From the NCBI GenBank assembly GCA_947034885.2, contig OX344751.2, forward strand, positions 37,477,082 through 37,541,081: a stretch of 64,000 nt of DNA. Reading direction: 5' to 3'. How positions within the stretch are numbered: position 1 is the stretch's first letter; each line of letters begins with the position of its first letter. Below, piece after piece: positions 43,735 to 55,278 of the stretch. The position numbers were made by a program, and so were the translations under genes. Source of the DNA: Thuidium tamariscinum (taxonomy: Eukaryota; Streptophyta; Bryopsida; Hypnales; Thuidiaceae). The notes under the pieces were generated by a model, which made no database searches, was not told where the DNA came from, and was given only the letters and a program-made list of their open reading frames with translations.

Positions 43735-45925
43735 GGTAGCAAGTTCTTAAGCTATCCCTTTGAACCTATTTACTTCATCAATGCCAGTAATAGATACTTT
43801 AAGGAACATGCCATTTATTTCTAAATCCTAGAATCTAGTTTGTTTATGGACCTTCTACTGTATAGATGCAATGATAGAAAGTGAGTGAGATTATTGAAAA
43901 GCTTGTGAGTCTAAAAAACCTTGAGTCATTTATTATATCTATGGTTATTCACTTAGGTCATCTAAGTTATTCTTTCAATGTTTGAATCTATCCTTAGCCT
44001 TTTTTGAGTTTTTGTACTTCTTTTTATATTCATGTAGAAGTATATTATCTACATCAATTTGTAAAAAGGGTTGTCTTCAAGAGATTCTAGTTCCATTTGG
44101 GGGATGAATGAGAAGTTATTTGGATAAATCATTGTTCTAAAGCATTCTCTTCATCCTTCAAAATAAGGACTTTGGAGTTATCATAGGATAAAGTTTTTTT
44201 GCCAAATCATGATTGACACCATTTTGTTTATCATGTAAAATAAGAAGAGAAAAATGAGAAGTGTTGATGAATGTTTTATTATTTGTGTGTCAATAACATT
44301 TTTGCCTTCATCCAAAATAGACCTTTGGATACTTTCCAAAAGTTAAAGATGGCTTAGAGGGTCATTGCAAGAAACATTGACCACTTTTGTAGCACTTTGC
44401 AAAATTTGGTCTTGTTTAATGCTATAACTTTTAATTGATGAATCCAATGCCCAAACTGAAAAAATTGATTCTAAAACTTTTAATTGCAATCATATTCTGT
44501 ATTTTTTAGAATTTCAAAAAAATCATTTTATATTTAAAATTTATTTTTAATAATTTGTCACACTTTCAAGATTAGGGACTTTTTATATTATTGAGTAGTT
44601 TAAATGAATGGTTTTTGGTTGAAATTTTTGTGGTATATTTTTATAGTAGGCAGAAATGTCCCTACCAAAGGACATCCAAAAAAAACATCATTTTATGACC
44701 TCTACATTAGTGCAAATAGGCCTCCCTTGTGCGTATACTTCAAAACATTAGAAATGGTTTTGAACTCAATTTTTTAAGTCAAACCTCATCACCAAAAAAT
44801 CTTATCTAATGGCCAATTTTTAATTTTCTTCAAAATTATTTTTCCTATTTTTTACAAATTAAAACATCAATGTATGTATTTTCTTTACTAGAATTTAGTG
44901 TCCTAGAAGATGTCCAAGAAAATAATGATAAAAGATAAGTAATGCCCCCCCCCTCTATCCTCGAAAGATGAGGGCAAATTTAGTGTTTATTTATTTGAAA
45001 ATTTGAAAAATAAAAAATTCTCTCAAATTTGAATACTTTTTCAAATAAGACAAGTAGAAAGCCAAAAACTCACCAAATTGAATCATACAAAATTTTAAGA
45101 AATTTAGATATGTTAAAATTTTTTTGAATCCAATAATTAATATTATTAAAATTTGGTTTGGACCATCTTCAAAAACTTTGAAATCATTCTAATCATTTTG
45201 TATTCTTAATCACACTAGATTGAACCTTTTTAAAAAAAATTGAGAAACATAAAATATATTTTTTTAAATTCTCCAAATCTTTTTTGTTTTTCTAGATTAA
45301 GGACGAAAGATTTTTTAAGAAAAAAAATCTTCATCTTTACTACTTTCATCAGAAAAACATTGTATTTGCTTCCTTTTTCTATTAGACTATATTTTTAAAC
45401 AAACTTTAAAGTACTTCTCACATTCAAATTTTGAAAATAAAAGAATAAAATAACTATTTTAAATTTTTTATTTACAGGACCCTAATTTTAAAATATTGAG
45501 ATTAATTTCACTTTATCACAAATTTGCCATTCAAAATTTGACTAAGAGGACACATTATGTCCCTTTGATCTTTGAGGGGTTAAAGTCATTCATTGGGCTT
45601 ATTTAGTCTTTGAGGTCTTTAGTAGGCTAATTATACATTGATTTTTTACAACAAAAAGAGTTTTTATTTTTATTTTTTTGATATAAGTGAAAGTCTTACC
45701 TCACTACAAAAAAGGCACAATAGTCAAGTAGGCAAATCCACCAAGTAAAATTGTGTCAAGGTGTTGATTTTCCCCCTCCTAACAAGAAAGCCTAAAACTA
45801 GCATTGAAATACAATGGTGGGCCTTGATGTTTCCATGAGATTGGATGAGAGTCTTTTCTCACTCCTAAATACTAAAATAGTGTTGAGGTATAAGAGAAGT
45901 TTAAAAGTGAGCCTTATTTTAAAAA
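43735..45925. other. AT-rich intergenic DNA, no gene seen
   Basis: No coding evidence. A GAGGGGTTAA motif near 45574 and a segment (45560-45660) related in reverse to 23340-23450 show that parts are old repeats. CACTACAAAAAAGG at 45702 resembles a CACTA end, but no partner end was found. Confidence 0.5.
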
Positions 45926-45929
45926 AGGC

Positions 45930-46363
45930 CATAAAGTTAGGTGAAGGCCAAATTAAGAGAAAATTATACATAAAAAATGTTGCATTGTATACAATTTAGG
46001 GAAAAACTCACAATATATGTGAAGAATTAAAATATCTGTACATAATTTTTTTAAATCTATACAAGAAGTTCCCTCTATTTAAAATTAAATTTTTATTGAA
46101 AATCCCCCCAAATTGGGTAGCTTGGCCTACAATACATGTATTAAAAAAATTCATATAATTATATTTATAATGCTATTATTGTCTTCAAAAAATTACCATT
46201 TTATACATATATTTTTATTTTTGGATTCCTTGTTAAAAGGACTACAAGAATTCCCTACACAAAGGGAAATTATATCTTTGGAGACGTGCTTTGAGATTAG
46301 ATTAAAATGCATTAAAAGTGATTATAATCAAGTTCATATAATATGGGAGTTGTGTAATTCGAG
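45930..46363 (-). mobile_element. hAT-like MITE, copy 3, reverse orientation, decayed
   Basis: Reverse complement of 3039-3555: TTAGGTGAAGGCCAAATTAA at the left, GGGTAGCTTGGCCTACAATA inside, and GATTATAATCAAG...GGGAGTTGTGTAATTCGAG at the right. The left terminus is missing or unrecognisable, so no target duplication could be assigned. Confidence 0.7.
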
Positions 46364-46444
46364 AGTTAGGTCAATTTTCTTAATTCCTATTCAAAAATAA
46401 AATATTAAAACAATAGATGAATTTTTTTGTAAAATCCCTTTTTC

Positions 46445-46618
46445 CATTAGAAGAAATCCATGTTTTTTATGATGCATTTTTTGTGACATCCATTTGTTTT
46501 CATCTTATGCTTGATGTTATAGCTTGTCTCTTAATGTCATGTGTAATGTCACTGTTGATATAAAAACAAGTAGGCATCACAAAAAATGCATCATAAAAAA
46601 ACCCAGTTTCTTCTAGTG
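46445..46618. mobile_element. CACTA-type MITE with TTC target duplication
   Basis: The right end is the complement of CACTAGAAGAAAC and the left end reads CATTAGAAGAAAT. The inverted arms extend through TTATGATGCATTTTTTGTGA over more than 50 bp. TTC flanks both ends (46442-46444 and 46619-46621). The 3-bp duplication and CACTA terminus identify the superfamily. At 174 bp it is non-coding. Confidence 0.8.
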
Positions 46619-46860
46619 TTCTAGCAATAAGACTTGAAAACATAATCATAAGAGGATTTTGGGCCTTTTTAGAAAACCGCAAGTTCCCAGACTATAAGAG
46701 CTTGCTAAAATTTGCCACACAAGCAATTTGATGTGGCCAAGATATTGACACATCTAATAATAATATTTAATTAAAATTTTAATATTTTTCTCTAAAAAAA
46801 TAATTTAAATTCTTAAAATTTATTAAAATTAAATTTTAAAAAAAAATGACTAACACTAAT

Positions 46861-47125
46861 CATTAGGAGGGATTTGAGGGCTGCAAAGGGCTGTTTTGGG
46901 ACTGTTTCCAAAACAGGGTTTAGGAACGGCTGACCGCTGGTCAGCATTTTTAAAAAAAAATTTAATTAAAATTGGGGGGTCCTAAAATATGAAAAAAAGT
47001 CCAAAAAAAAATATTTTTGGAAAAAAAAAAGCCGTTGACGTGGCAGTCGCTCGACCACGTCGGATTCCTGCAGAACTGCGTGCCCAGATCTTGTTTTCGC
47101 GATTTCGAGATGTGGGAACTCAAGT
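46861..47125 (+). mobile_element. MITE of the CATTAGGAGGGATTTGAGGG family, right end missing
   Basis: Starts CATTAGGAGGGATTTGAGGG. The interior TGACGTGGCAGTCGCTCGAC and GGATTCCTGCAGAACTGCG match, in reverse, the complete copy at 52330-52621 and in part the relative at 49166-49491. The terminal GGGCTC...CTCCTAATG end is absent. Confidence 0.65.
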
Positions 47126-48056
47126 GTTTATGTTTATAATGCCAAGTCGGGTTTTCAAGGCAAATTTGTCACCATTCCATTGCATACTTAGAAAAGCATT
47201 ATAATTTAAAACACAAACTCTCTTTGTACACTTATAGATTTGCAAAAAGTTTAGATATAAGTGTCTATGATGAACTAATGGACTTAGCATTATATTCCAC
47301 AATACTTTCACAACCTTCATCATGTCCTTTAATATACTTTTCCACGGATGTAGTCACAATAATATCTCTATACATATAAAATTTCTAGATTTTTTTGTGA
47401 ACTTTGAAAATATTGTGAAATTTTGAAGAAATTAAAAATAGCTCATATCACGTACAAAATATGGTATTTCACCACACTATCAATGTGAAAAAGAATTTGT
47501 TAGACAAGGGATTAGAAAAATGAACTAGTACCCTTCAATTCTAAGGCTTTCTTCTTCCAATAAGTGAGAAATGCAAATGAATCAAAAACCTTATTTTATA
47601 CTAAGTATAGAAAGAAAAAATGAATAAAAATATATATGAAACTTCTAAATATAAGATTACATGTTCAAGTGTAATGTTTATGGCTCTAAGTCAAGCTCTA
47701 AGTTTATAAGATCTACAAGTTCAAAAAAACTACTAGATTTTAAATCATCTCTTATCTTAAACAAAAATAGTGTGGGCTTAAATAAGAACATTGTTATTGT
47801 GACATTGTTGCAATGTGTATAAATTCACTACATGGGTATAAGCATGCTTCGGGTACCCCACTCGAGCACCAAGGAATTAATAATGAAATCATTGCTAATA
47901 GCCTAATTTACAAATGAGATTAGTTTTCTAAAAACATTAGTTCTTGTTATAACACATATAGTCAAATTATTTTGAAGAATCAAAATTAATTAAATATTTA
48001 ATATTTAATTTTCATATTTATTAGGATTTAGTAGCTAATTTATGTCAATAGAAAAT

Positions 48057-48059
<3 letters not shown>

Positions 48060-48099
<40 letters not shown>
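48060..48099. repeat. (AT)n microsatellite, about 20 units
   Basis: An uninterrupted alternating AT run of about 40 bp, which can extrude as a cruciform and is a likely polymorphic marker. Confidence 0.95.
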
Positions 48100-48101
<2 letters not shown>

Positions 48102-48415
48102 CATGGTTTTTGGCCTATTTTCTACTTTACAACTCACTTTTCATATTTCAAGTATGATATTCAAAGAACTCTTCAATTTTGAATTCTTTTTAGATGTAGC
48201 CCTTTTTTGTAGTATATAAGATGATTTGGAAAATATTAAAATATAGGTTAAATATCCCATATCAAATTATAAATTACTACAATTGGTTATGAAAACATCA
48301 TAAACCAATAAAGTGATTTGAATACATTTTCTAATAAGTTTTGAGATTATTTTTTTATTTTTGAATGAAAAATGGACATTGTGATACAGTCTTGAAAAGA
48401 GTTACAGGAATCAAT

Positions 48416-48630
48416 CACTAGTAGAAACCCCCGTTTAATGTGACAAGGCCTATTTTTCTTGACGGATTTTGCTAGGCATCAAAAGTAACAACTCATGTTT
48501 TTATATCAATAAAAACGTTCAACACAACATCAATGTTGACATAAAAACACGAGTTGTTACTTTTGATGCCTAGCAAAATCCGTCAAGAAAAATTAGGCCT
48601 TGTCACATTAAACAGGGGTTTCTACTAGTG
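48416..48630. mobile_element. CACTA-type foldback MITE with AAT target duplication
   Basis: Starts CACTAGTAGAAAC and ends with the complement of CACTAGTAGAAAC. The arms are about 88 bp and nearly perfect (shared: TTTTGCTAGGCATCAAAAGT), with a loop of about 36 bp. AAT flanks both sides (48413-48415 and 48631-48633). The arms would form one long hairpin RNA if transcribed. Confidence 0.9.
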
Positions 48631-49165
48631 AATTTAACAGCATTAATTTATTAATGGTAATTTTTTTAATGATTTCATATTATAATGTACTTGAAGTAAG
48701 AAAATTTTTATTAATTTCTAAAGGTTTTTGACTATATTTTCACCAAAATTGTTCTATAACTGTCATTTCTAGTACAACTACCAAATTTTTGAAAAAAAAC
48801 ATTTTAGGAATAATGTTAGCATAGGATCTTTTAGAGCAAAAGTTTGATAGCATGTAGAAAAATTTTGAAAAATTTTCACCATGTAGATTGCAAATTATTA
48901 GTATTTGAAGAAACGAAATTTTTTTTGTTACCATTACAGAAATTCGGGCAGCTGCACTTCAAAAGGTCACATTTGTATGAAAAAATGTCCAAAATGATTG
49001 TAATTGTTTAGAGTATCTGACCCATTTCTAACTACCACCCTATTTCCAATCAATAAACTCTTCTCTTTTCGTAAAGTTGTGGCACAAAGCCCAGAGTAGT
49101 TGTGGCACAAAGCCCGGAGTAGTTATGGCACATTATGATTGGTTATAAGGCTTTATTAAATGCAA

Positions 49166-49491
49166 CATAAGAGGATTTTTGGGCCCCCAAAAGACCGTTT
49201 CAGGGGTGTTCCCTGAAATTGTTCCCACTATTGTAGACCAGCCCCCTGTTGGTCTGAATTTTTGAATTTTGAAAAAAAAAATTAAATTTTTTTTCCATAA
49301 AACTTCAGAATGTATGAAAGTTTCAAAAAAGTATTTTAAAAGTATTTAATTAAAATTAAAATTAATAAAAATTTATTATTTTCTGACGTGGCAGTCACTC
49401 GACCACATCATCATCGCGTTCCCAGAGTTCCCAATGCGTTCTCAGCGTTTGGAAACTCACAGTCTTGTACAGCAACTGAAAATCCTCTTAT
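49166..49491. mobile_element. MITE with ATAAGAGGATTTT termini
   Basis: Left ATAAGAGGATTTTTGGG and right complement ATAAGAGGATTTTCAG. The interior TGACGTGGCAGTCACTCGAC is shared with 46861-47125, so the two families are related. The same terminus occurs singly near 46650 and, reversed, near 61313. Confidence 0.6.
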
Positions 49492-50439
49492 TTCACCCCT
49501 TGTTAGATTTTGCAATCAGCCTACGGTTAGAAATAGAAAGGTCTATATCACTATAACATGTCATAGAGAATCTTTGAGTAAAAAATTCACAATAATTACA
49601 TTTTGTGTGATAAAATTCTGAAAAAATATACAGTCCTTTTAAACTCTATTTTTCTATATGGAAAAAATTTTACATCCAAATTTGCACTTGAAATATGTTG
49701 AATTGTTTAAGTGGTTGGAAATGGGTTAGAAACTCTAAATTCTTTCTTCAATTCAACTTGGCTACATGCTTGAAAATTTTCAAATTATTTGGAATTGTAC
49801 AACTTGTACAAAAAAATAGTAAGTGGAAAGAGGTAGGTAATGATTCAAAATTCAAAATTATTCAAAATTAATTTATTAAGTTAGAAAATGCCAATCCGAA
49901 TGGTTGTAATGTTGTAATAAACAATTGTCACAAATTTTTTTTTTTCTTCTTAAATATTAAAAATTGAATTATATAAAAGACTCCAAAGTTTATTTTAGAC
50001 TAGACAATCTATAACTTCCTACAAACTACCCACAATCAAACTAAAACTCTTCATAACTTTCATCTCATTAATCCAAATGGCATGAATCAAAGCTTCATAT
50101 GTCTATATAAATCTAAAAAACCAGTTTCAAATTTTTATTTTTTAATAAAAATTTTAAGAAGTTTCTTAACCCTGAAGCGCTCAAACGACCATTTTTTGGT
50201 CGTTGCTTGTCTTCAGGCAGAATTTTCAGGCGAAAAAAAAACTTTTTTTCAAATTTTTTTTTTGAATTTTGAAAAAATTGGGTTTTCTTTCAACAATGAT
50301 ATTCAAAACTAAGATCAATACGGTCAAACAAAAGTTATAGCAAAAAAAAGGAGAAATAGTACAAAGTGTCTAAAATTGCTTAGTGTTGAAAAACTTACTA
50401 TTTGGGGGAAGTACTGATGGTCTCATTAGTAAATACTTT

Positions 50440-51010
50440 TTATTTTTAAACAAATCAATAAAAACCACAATTTTCACCAATTGAAAAAAATTTCAAACAC
50501 TAAAAATAAAAATTGTATTCTTGGTGAATTTTTGAAAGTTATATCTTCAAAATTCATTTGAAGACAATCTATAAATATTTTTAAAATTTTGATCATGTGG
50601 ATACTTTCTATTTATTGTGCTTTACATTATCTTCAGTGATGCTAACTTCAAAAATGTTGTAAAGCTTATAATTTATAACACATTTGTATTTTGTCTTAAT
50701 CTCTTCACCTTTTAGAGGTTGAATATTTTTCATTTTTTATGAATCAATAAGAAACACAATTTTGACCAATCAAAAAAAATTTCAAATCCTAAAAATAGAA
50801 TTTGTTTTTTTGGTGAATTTTTGAAGTTATATCTTGAAAAATCATTTAAAAATCATCTAAAAATATTTTTTTTACTTTGACTGTATGGATACTTTCTACT
50901 TTTTGTGCTTTACATTATCTTCTTTGATAATAACTTCAAAAAAGTTGTTACACTTATATTTTATAACACTTTTGTGTTTTGTCCTAACCCCTTGGGCTTT
51001 TAGGGGTTAA
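50440..51010 (+). repeat. Diverged tandem duplication, unit about 285 bp
   Basis: Unit 1 (about 50440-50725) and unit 2 (about 50735-51010) share AATCAATAA-AACCACAATTTT, GGTGAATTTTTGAA, GGATACTTTCTA and TTTACATTATCTTC in order. Each ends in a version of CTTTTAGGGGTTAAAT, the TTAA-family terminal motif. Confidence 0.7.
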
Positions 51011-52180
51011 ATTGCTCGGGCTGCCAGCCAAACAAAGAAAATTATATACCATGCAATAACTTTTCAACCATCTAGTCAAAAGTTATGGAAATTGTTGGGC
51101 CTTAAAGCTACTCCTCGGATGCATGTTTAAGAAAAATTTCAAAGTAAAAAACAAAAATTCTATCTATAGTGAGTTGCCCAAAATTGCTATGTTCCCAAAA
51201 AACGAAGTTTGGTTCTTTAGGGATTAAAATTATGTTTCTACAACAAGAATTGTATTTTAATCTATATTAAAGAAATGAATCTTAGTGAATTTGATTGTGT
51301 GATGCTGTTTATGGGATACCCCAAACATACTTGTCAACATATAAAAATGTATATTTGTATGTCAAACTAAAGGGTTAATTTCTAGTAAAAATAATAATAA
51401 TAATTCAGCCTCATTAATTATAATATAGTATAGGATGTTGATACTATACCCTTATAAAATTCAAATTTAAATAATCAAGAGCCAAGTGCATTTATATAAG
51501 AAAATGATTTAATGACTTTTTTGAGGATACTTTCAATGGAATTTGATTTATTGAAAGTAGATACATAGATGGTTCTTCAATTATTCTAATGATAGAATAT
51601 AAAAAAAGGCCAAGATCTTCCAAAAAACATTTCTTTTCTTTCGAATGGTGCATACAAGTGGTGCAAATGCAAGTGGCACAAACTTAAGGACAAACATGGG
51701 TAGAAGAAAAATTAAATCTCTTTCAAGAAATTTTTATTCTCTTTAAATAGATGTATGTAAGTGGAATGACCATAGAAATAACAACTATGGAAGGGGCTAC
51801 CCAAACTACACAAATAAACAAGTCTTTCAAAAATAAAGTCTTAATGGAGATTTAAGTGAGAATTCACCCATTTCTTTTTTGCAATTTTCAAAAATCATCT
51901 TATTCATGTTTTATTTCTCTCATAAATTAAAAAAGTATAGAGTAAGAATTTAAGTAAAAATTTCCCTATTTATTCTTTGAAATTCTCTAAGGCTCTTCCT
52001 ATTCATGAATGATATGTGACTTTGAATATAGAATAAAATAAAGAGTGGTGTTTTTATTAAAATTTCTCTTTATAGTTTTTACAAATCTTTCTATCATTCT
52101 AGTAATCAAATTTTTAAATTTGAAATGACGTTAAAAAACAAAAAGAAAGAGTTTTGTTTTTAATAAACATTTTGCAATTT
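51011..52180. other. AT-rich intergenic DNA, no gene seen
   Basis: No open frame or recognisable structural RNA was found. Short A/T runs and (ATA)n near 51390-51403 only. Confidence 0.55.
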
Positions 52181-52189
52181 TATTTTTGC

Positions 52190-52720
52190 AATTCTCAAAA
52201 AAAATATCCTACTCATGTATTAATTGCCATGTTGAATTATTTATAAAAAATAAAAAATAAAGATTGAAGTAAGAATGCATTGATTTATTTTTATAATTCC
52301 TATAGAACCACATGTTACTAGACAAAATGCATTAGGAGAGATTTGAGGGCTTTGGAGCCCGTGAGTTTCCACAACCTAAAATCGCAAAAACAACCGCAGG
52401 AACGCAGTTCTGGAGGAATCCAACATGCTTGAGACTGTGCCAAGTCAACAACTTCTTTTTTTTGAAAATTTTTTTTTGGGACTTTTTTTCATATTTTAGG
52501 ACCCAATTTTTTTTTTTTTTTTTCTTCTAAATGCTGACCTAACAGCGGCTAGCCATTCCCAGACTAGTTTCGGAAACAGTCCCGAAATGGCCCTATGGAG
52601 CCTTCAAATCCCTACTAACAGATCCTAAGAATAAAGCACATAGCCACAGTGTATTGAATCTTCTTACATATGCAAATAAGATCTAAGAATTAAAAAAATT
52701 ATACTTTACTATATTATGTA
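52190..52720. repeat. Local duplication, copy carrying a MITE
   Basis: AATATCCTACTCATGTATTA and following sequence, and AAGAATAAAGCACATAGCCA and following sequence, are repeated at 53938-54150. There the two halves are joined directly, whereas here the MITE at 52330-52621 separates them. Confidence 0.8.
52330..52621 (-). mobile_element. Complete MITE of the CATTAGGAGGGATTTGAGGG family
   Basis: The left end is CATTAGGAGAGATTTGAGGG and the right end the complement of CTGTTAGTAGGGATTTGAAG. The body is the reverse of 46861-47125. The uninterrupted site at 54061-54075 (AAAATG joined to ATCCTAAG) fixes both borders. Another end of this family lies at about 61245-61276. Confidence 0.82.
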
Positions 52721-52721
52721 C

Positions 52722-53937
52722 CTTTTGTCCCTCCAAATTATAATTGTTTATTTTGAATGTCATATTTTTTAAATTTGTTTTGAGTAAATCAAAAAAATTC
52801 TTCCTTTTAGCTAATTTTATTTAGTTGTCATAAGCAATGGAATGTTCTTCATTAATTCTGGAGATAGAAAATTTGAAACCATTCTTAACTTCTAAAGGAG
52901 AATTAACCTTTAGGGTTTAAAAAAAGTAACAAGCTTTGTGGGAATATAATTTTCATTTTAATTGGTGTCTTAAAACAAAATTTAATTAGGGTAATTAATG
53001 AAGGGAGATTATTATTTTTCTTTTAACTAGAAATTAACCCTTTAGTTTGACATACAAATATACATTTTAATATATTGATAAGCATGTTTAGGGGTGTCAA
53101 TAACCTAGTTGGTTTTGATTTTTTGCAATTTTTGTGTAATTTTTGTGGTTTTAAGTTGGATTTTGACAACCTAATTGTACATTTGGATGTTAATTTTGTA
53201 AAGATTGAGTTTGTTTTGAAGTAAATCGGAGTCAGTTCTTTTAGTATTGTGATAGCCAATTTGGAGTTTGTTTGCTTACTTTCGAGTAACACAAGTTAAA
53301 TTTGAACTGGGTAGAGTGTCGAGTTGGTGAAACTTAGCTCCATTGGAAATGTTGTGGTAATTTTAAGTAGAAACTAGTCTTGGGTCAATAGGTTGAATCC
53401 GATTAAGTAGTATTTGTGTGTAAATGGGGAAATAGAGTGTTGAATTGTAAGTTTCAATTTGGAAGTCAATTGAGTCAGTTGGTGGTCATTGGCTTTCCTC
53501 TTCTTCTAGCCTCCTAGTAGTTTGTTTTGGAATTCATTTTTTCTACCTATTGTTGAGAGAATGCCAGTGCGTATCCCAGCTAGTCATGCTACATTTTGAT
53601 TTCTTTGTGCTTTCATGTGTTTTTGCTTTGCTTGAATGTGTTTGTTGTGTCCTAGTTGGGATGTGTTTGTGTATGAATGTAGAGATGGAATTAATTCTTC
53701 CTATTTTGGAATGTCTCTAAGTTTAGTAGTTTTAGAATTTGAGCGGAAATATTTATACTTTGTGAAGATTAAAACCGTATTGTAAATCTAATTGGAAAGT
53801 CCTATAATTATTAATTGTAAGAATCCAATTAGGAGAAGAATAAAAGAGTTGAATTACAAGTTGGTATAGACAAAATCATAAGATTTATTTAGCTATAGAT
53901 TAAATCTGTGAGACTTTGAAAATTTTGCAATTTTCAA
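52722..53937. other. AT-rich intergenic DNA, no gene seen
   Basis: No supported gene. Part near 52910-52985 (AGGGTTTAAA and GTGGGAATATAATTTTCATT) recalls the repeat starting near 4732. Confidence 0.5.
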
Positions 53938-54150
53938 AAAAATATCCTACTCATGTATTAATTTCCATGTTGAATTATTTATAAAAAATAAAAAATAAAG
54001 ATTGAAGTAAAAATGAATTGACTTCTCTTTATAATTCTTATAGAACCACATGTTATTTGACAAAATGATCCTAAGAATAAAGCACATAGCCACATTGTAT
54101 TGAATCTCCTTACATATGCAAATAAGATCTAAGAATTAAAATTTTCATTT
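53938..54150. repeat. Local duplication, copy without the MITE (empty site)
   Basis: Partner of 52190-52720. GACAAAATG at 54059-54067 runs straight into ATCCTAAG, with no inserted DNA. Confidence 0.8.
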
Positions 54151-54253
54151 CAATTGGTGTCTTAGAGCACAAGTTACAAAACAAAAAGCCTAAAACTAAG
54201 TTAGGCAAGCACCAAAAAAACCTTTTTCAATTTGCAATGCTAAAGCCCTACAT

Positions 54254-54320
54254 TTAACCCTAAAGCACTCCAACGTCCATATTCTGGACGTTGAATAGAG
54301 GGCTTCAAGGCACTGTTTCT
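54254..54320. repeat. Repeat terminus with a subterminal hairpin
   Basis: TTTAACCCTAAAGCACTCC is followed by AACGTCCATATTCTGGACGTT, an inverted repeat of AACGTCCA. The same arrangement with compensating changes occurs at 50166-50215: TTAACCCTGAAGCGCTCA, then AACGACCA and TGGTCGTT. Confidence 0.55.
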
Positions 54321-54599
54321 TCTAATTCACTTCTCATTTATCAAATGTAACATTTCAATGTAGAAAAGACAACCTTCCTTATTCACCAAATTCATTACAG
54401 TCTGGTATATACAAAGATATAAGCGAAAATGTGCAAAAAATCAAAAAAGGATTGAGGTGTTTCAGGGTTATAGTCGGCCTACTGACGTAGACTTTCGGTT
54501 CTCCAAGGTAAAAGTAATTGAAAAAATGCTCTAAACTTTCGTTACCTAAGTGGGACGCAAATACGAATTCAGAATTTGCCACAAAAAATTTGAAAAAAT

Positions 54600-55278
54600 T
54601 AAAAATTAAAAATTCCCGCGATTTCCCCCGAGATGAATCCTGCTGGGCCCACTTCGAAAGAGGCAACCTCGCTCGCCTGCGTGTACACATTGACGGGCTT
54701 CCCGAGGCCCGCCCGACTCGTTTCAAACTGGCCACCAGCAACCCACAGAGATAGCTCGGATGGCCTTGCAAAACATAAGCTTACAGTAGCAGCACGTCCT
54801 GCCAAGCCTGTGCGCGCCCAATCATTCTCAGTTTTCGTCTCAGTTGTTACTCTGCTAGCTGATGAGCACCGTGCCTGCGGATTGGAATTGGAGCAAGAGC
54901 GCCAAGTCGTTTCATGTCCTTGTCCTTCGCCTTCACCCTCGCAATAATTACTCTCGACCGTCCTGGAGCCTCGAGTGTTCAATTCTCTAGTGCGAGGCAC
55001 CGGATAGACGCTGCGGAGGCGAAGGTTTGGGTTCGGATATCGAGTCGCAGTGCAGTGATGATTTAGTTTCTGAATTGGCGGTGTCTGAAATTGAAATCAG
55101 AGAGAAAATTTTGAGGTGGGGAGGTCAGTGTGGATGATGAAGCAATGCAAGTCAGCATCAGCATTCAAGCACGATTTCACCCAAATTGAAGAGTTATCCG
55201 CGTAGAACTAATTTGTTGATTCTTAGCTTGATTGTGAGGGTGGCCGGTGCGGCTGGAGGTTGTGGGGTCGGAGTCGCC
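54600..55278 (+). other. Probable promoter and 5' UTR region of the syntaxin gene
   Basis: Composition becomes GC-balanced from about 54600. Frames of about 100-130 codons are open on both strands at once (for example minus 55000-54599), with no domain and no splice logic, so I do not call a gene. The syntaxin ATG is at 55279. Confidence 0.4.

Noticed and set aside
45702-45725. CACTACAAAAAAGG as the end of a CACTA element
   Set aside because: No matching inverted end or 3-bp duplication was found nearby; the best candidate (near 48200) matches only partly.
54599-55000. Minus-strand frame of about 130 codons upstream of the syntaxin gene
   Set aside because: The opposite strand is open as well, there is no domain, and it probably overlaps promoter sequence. 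Kept only as an unassigned region.
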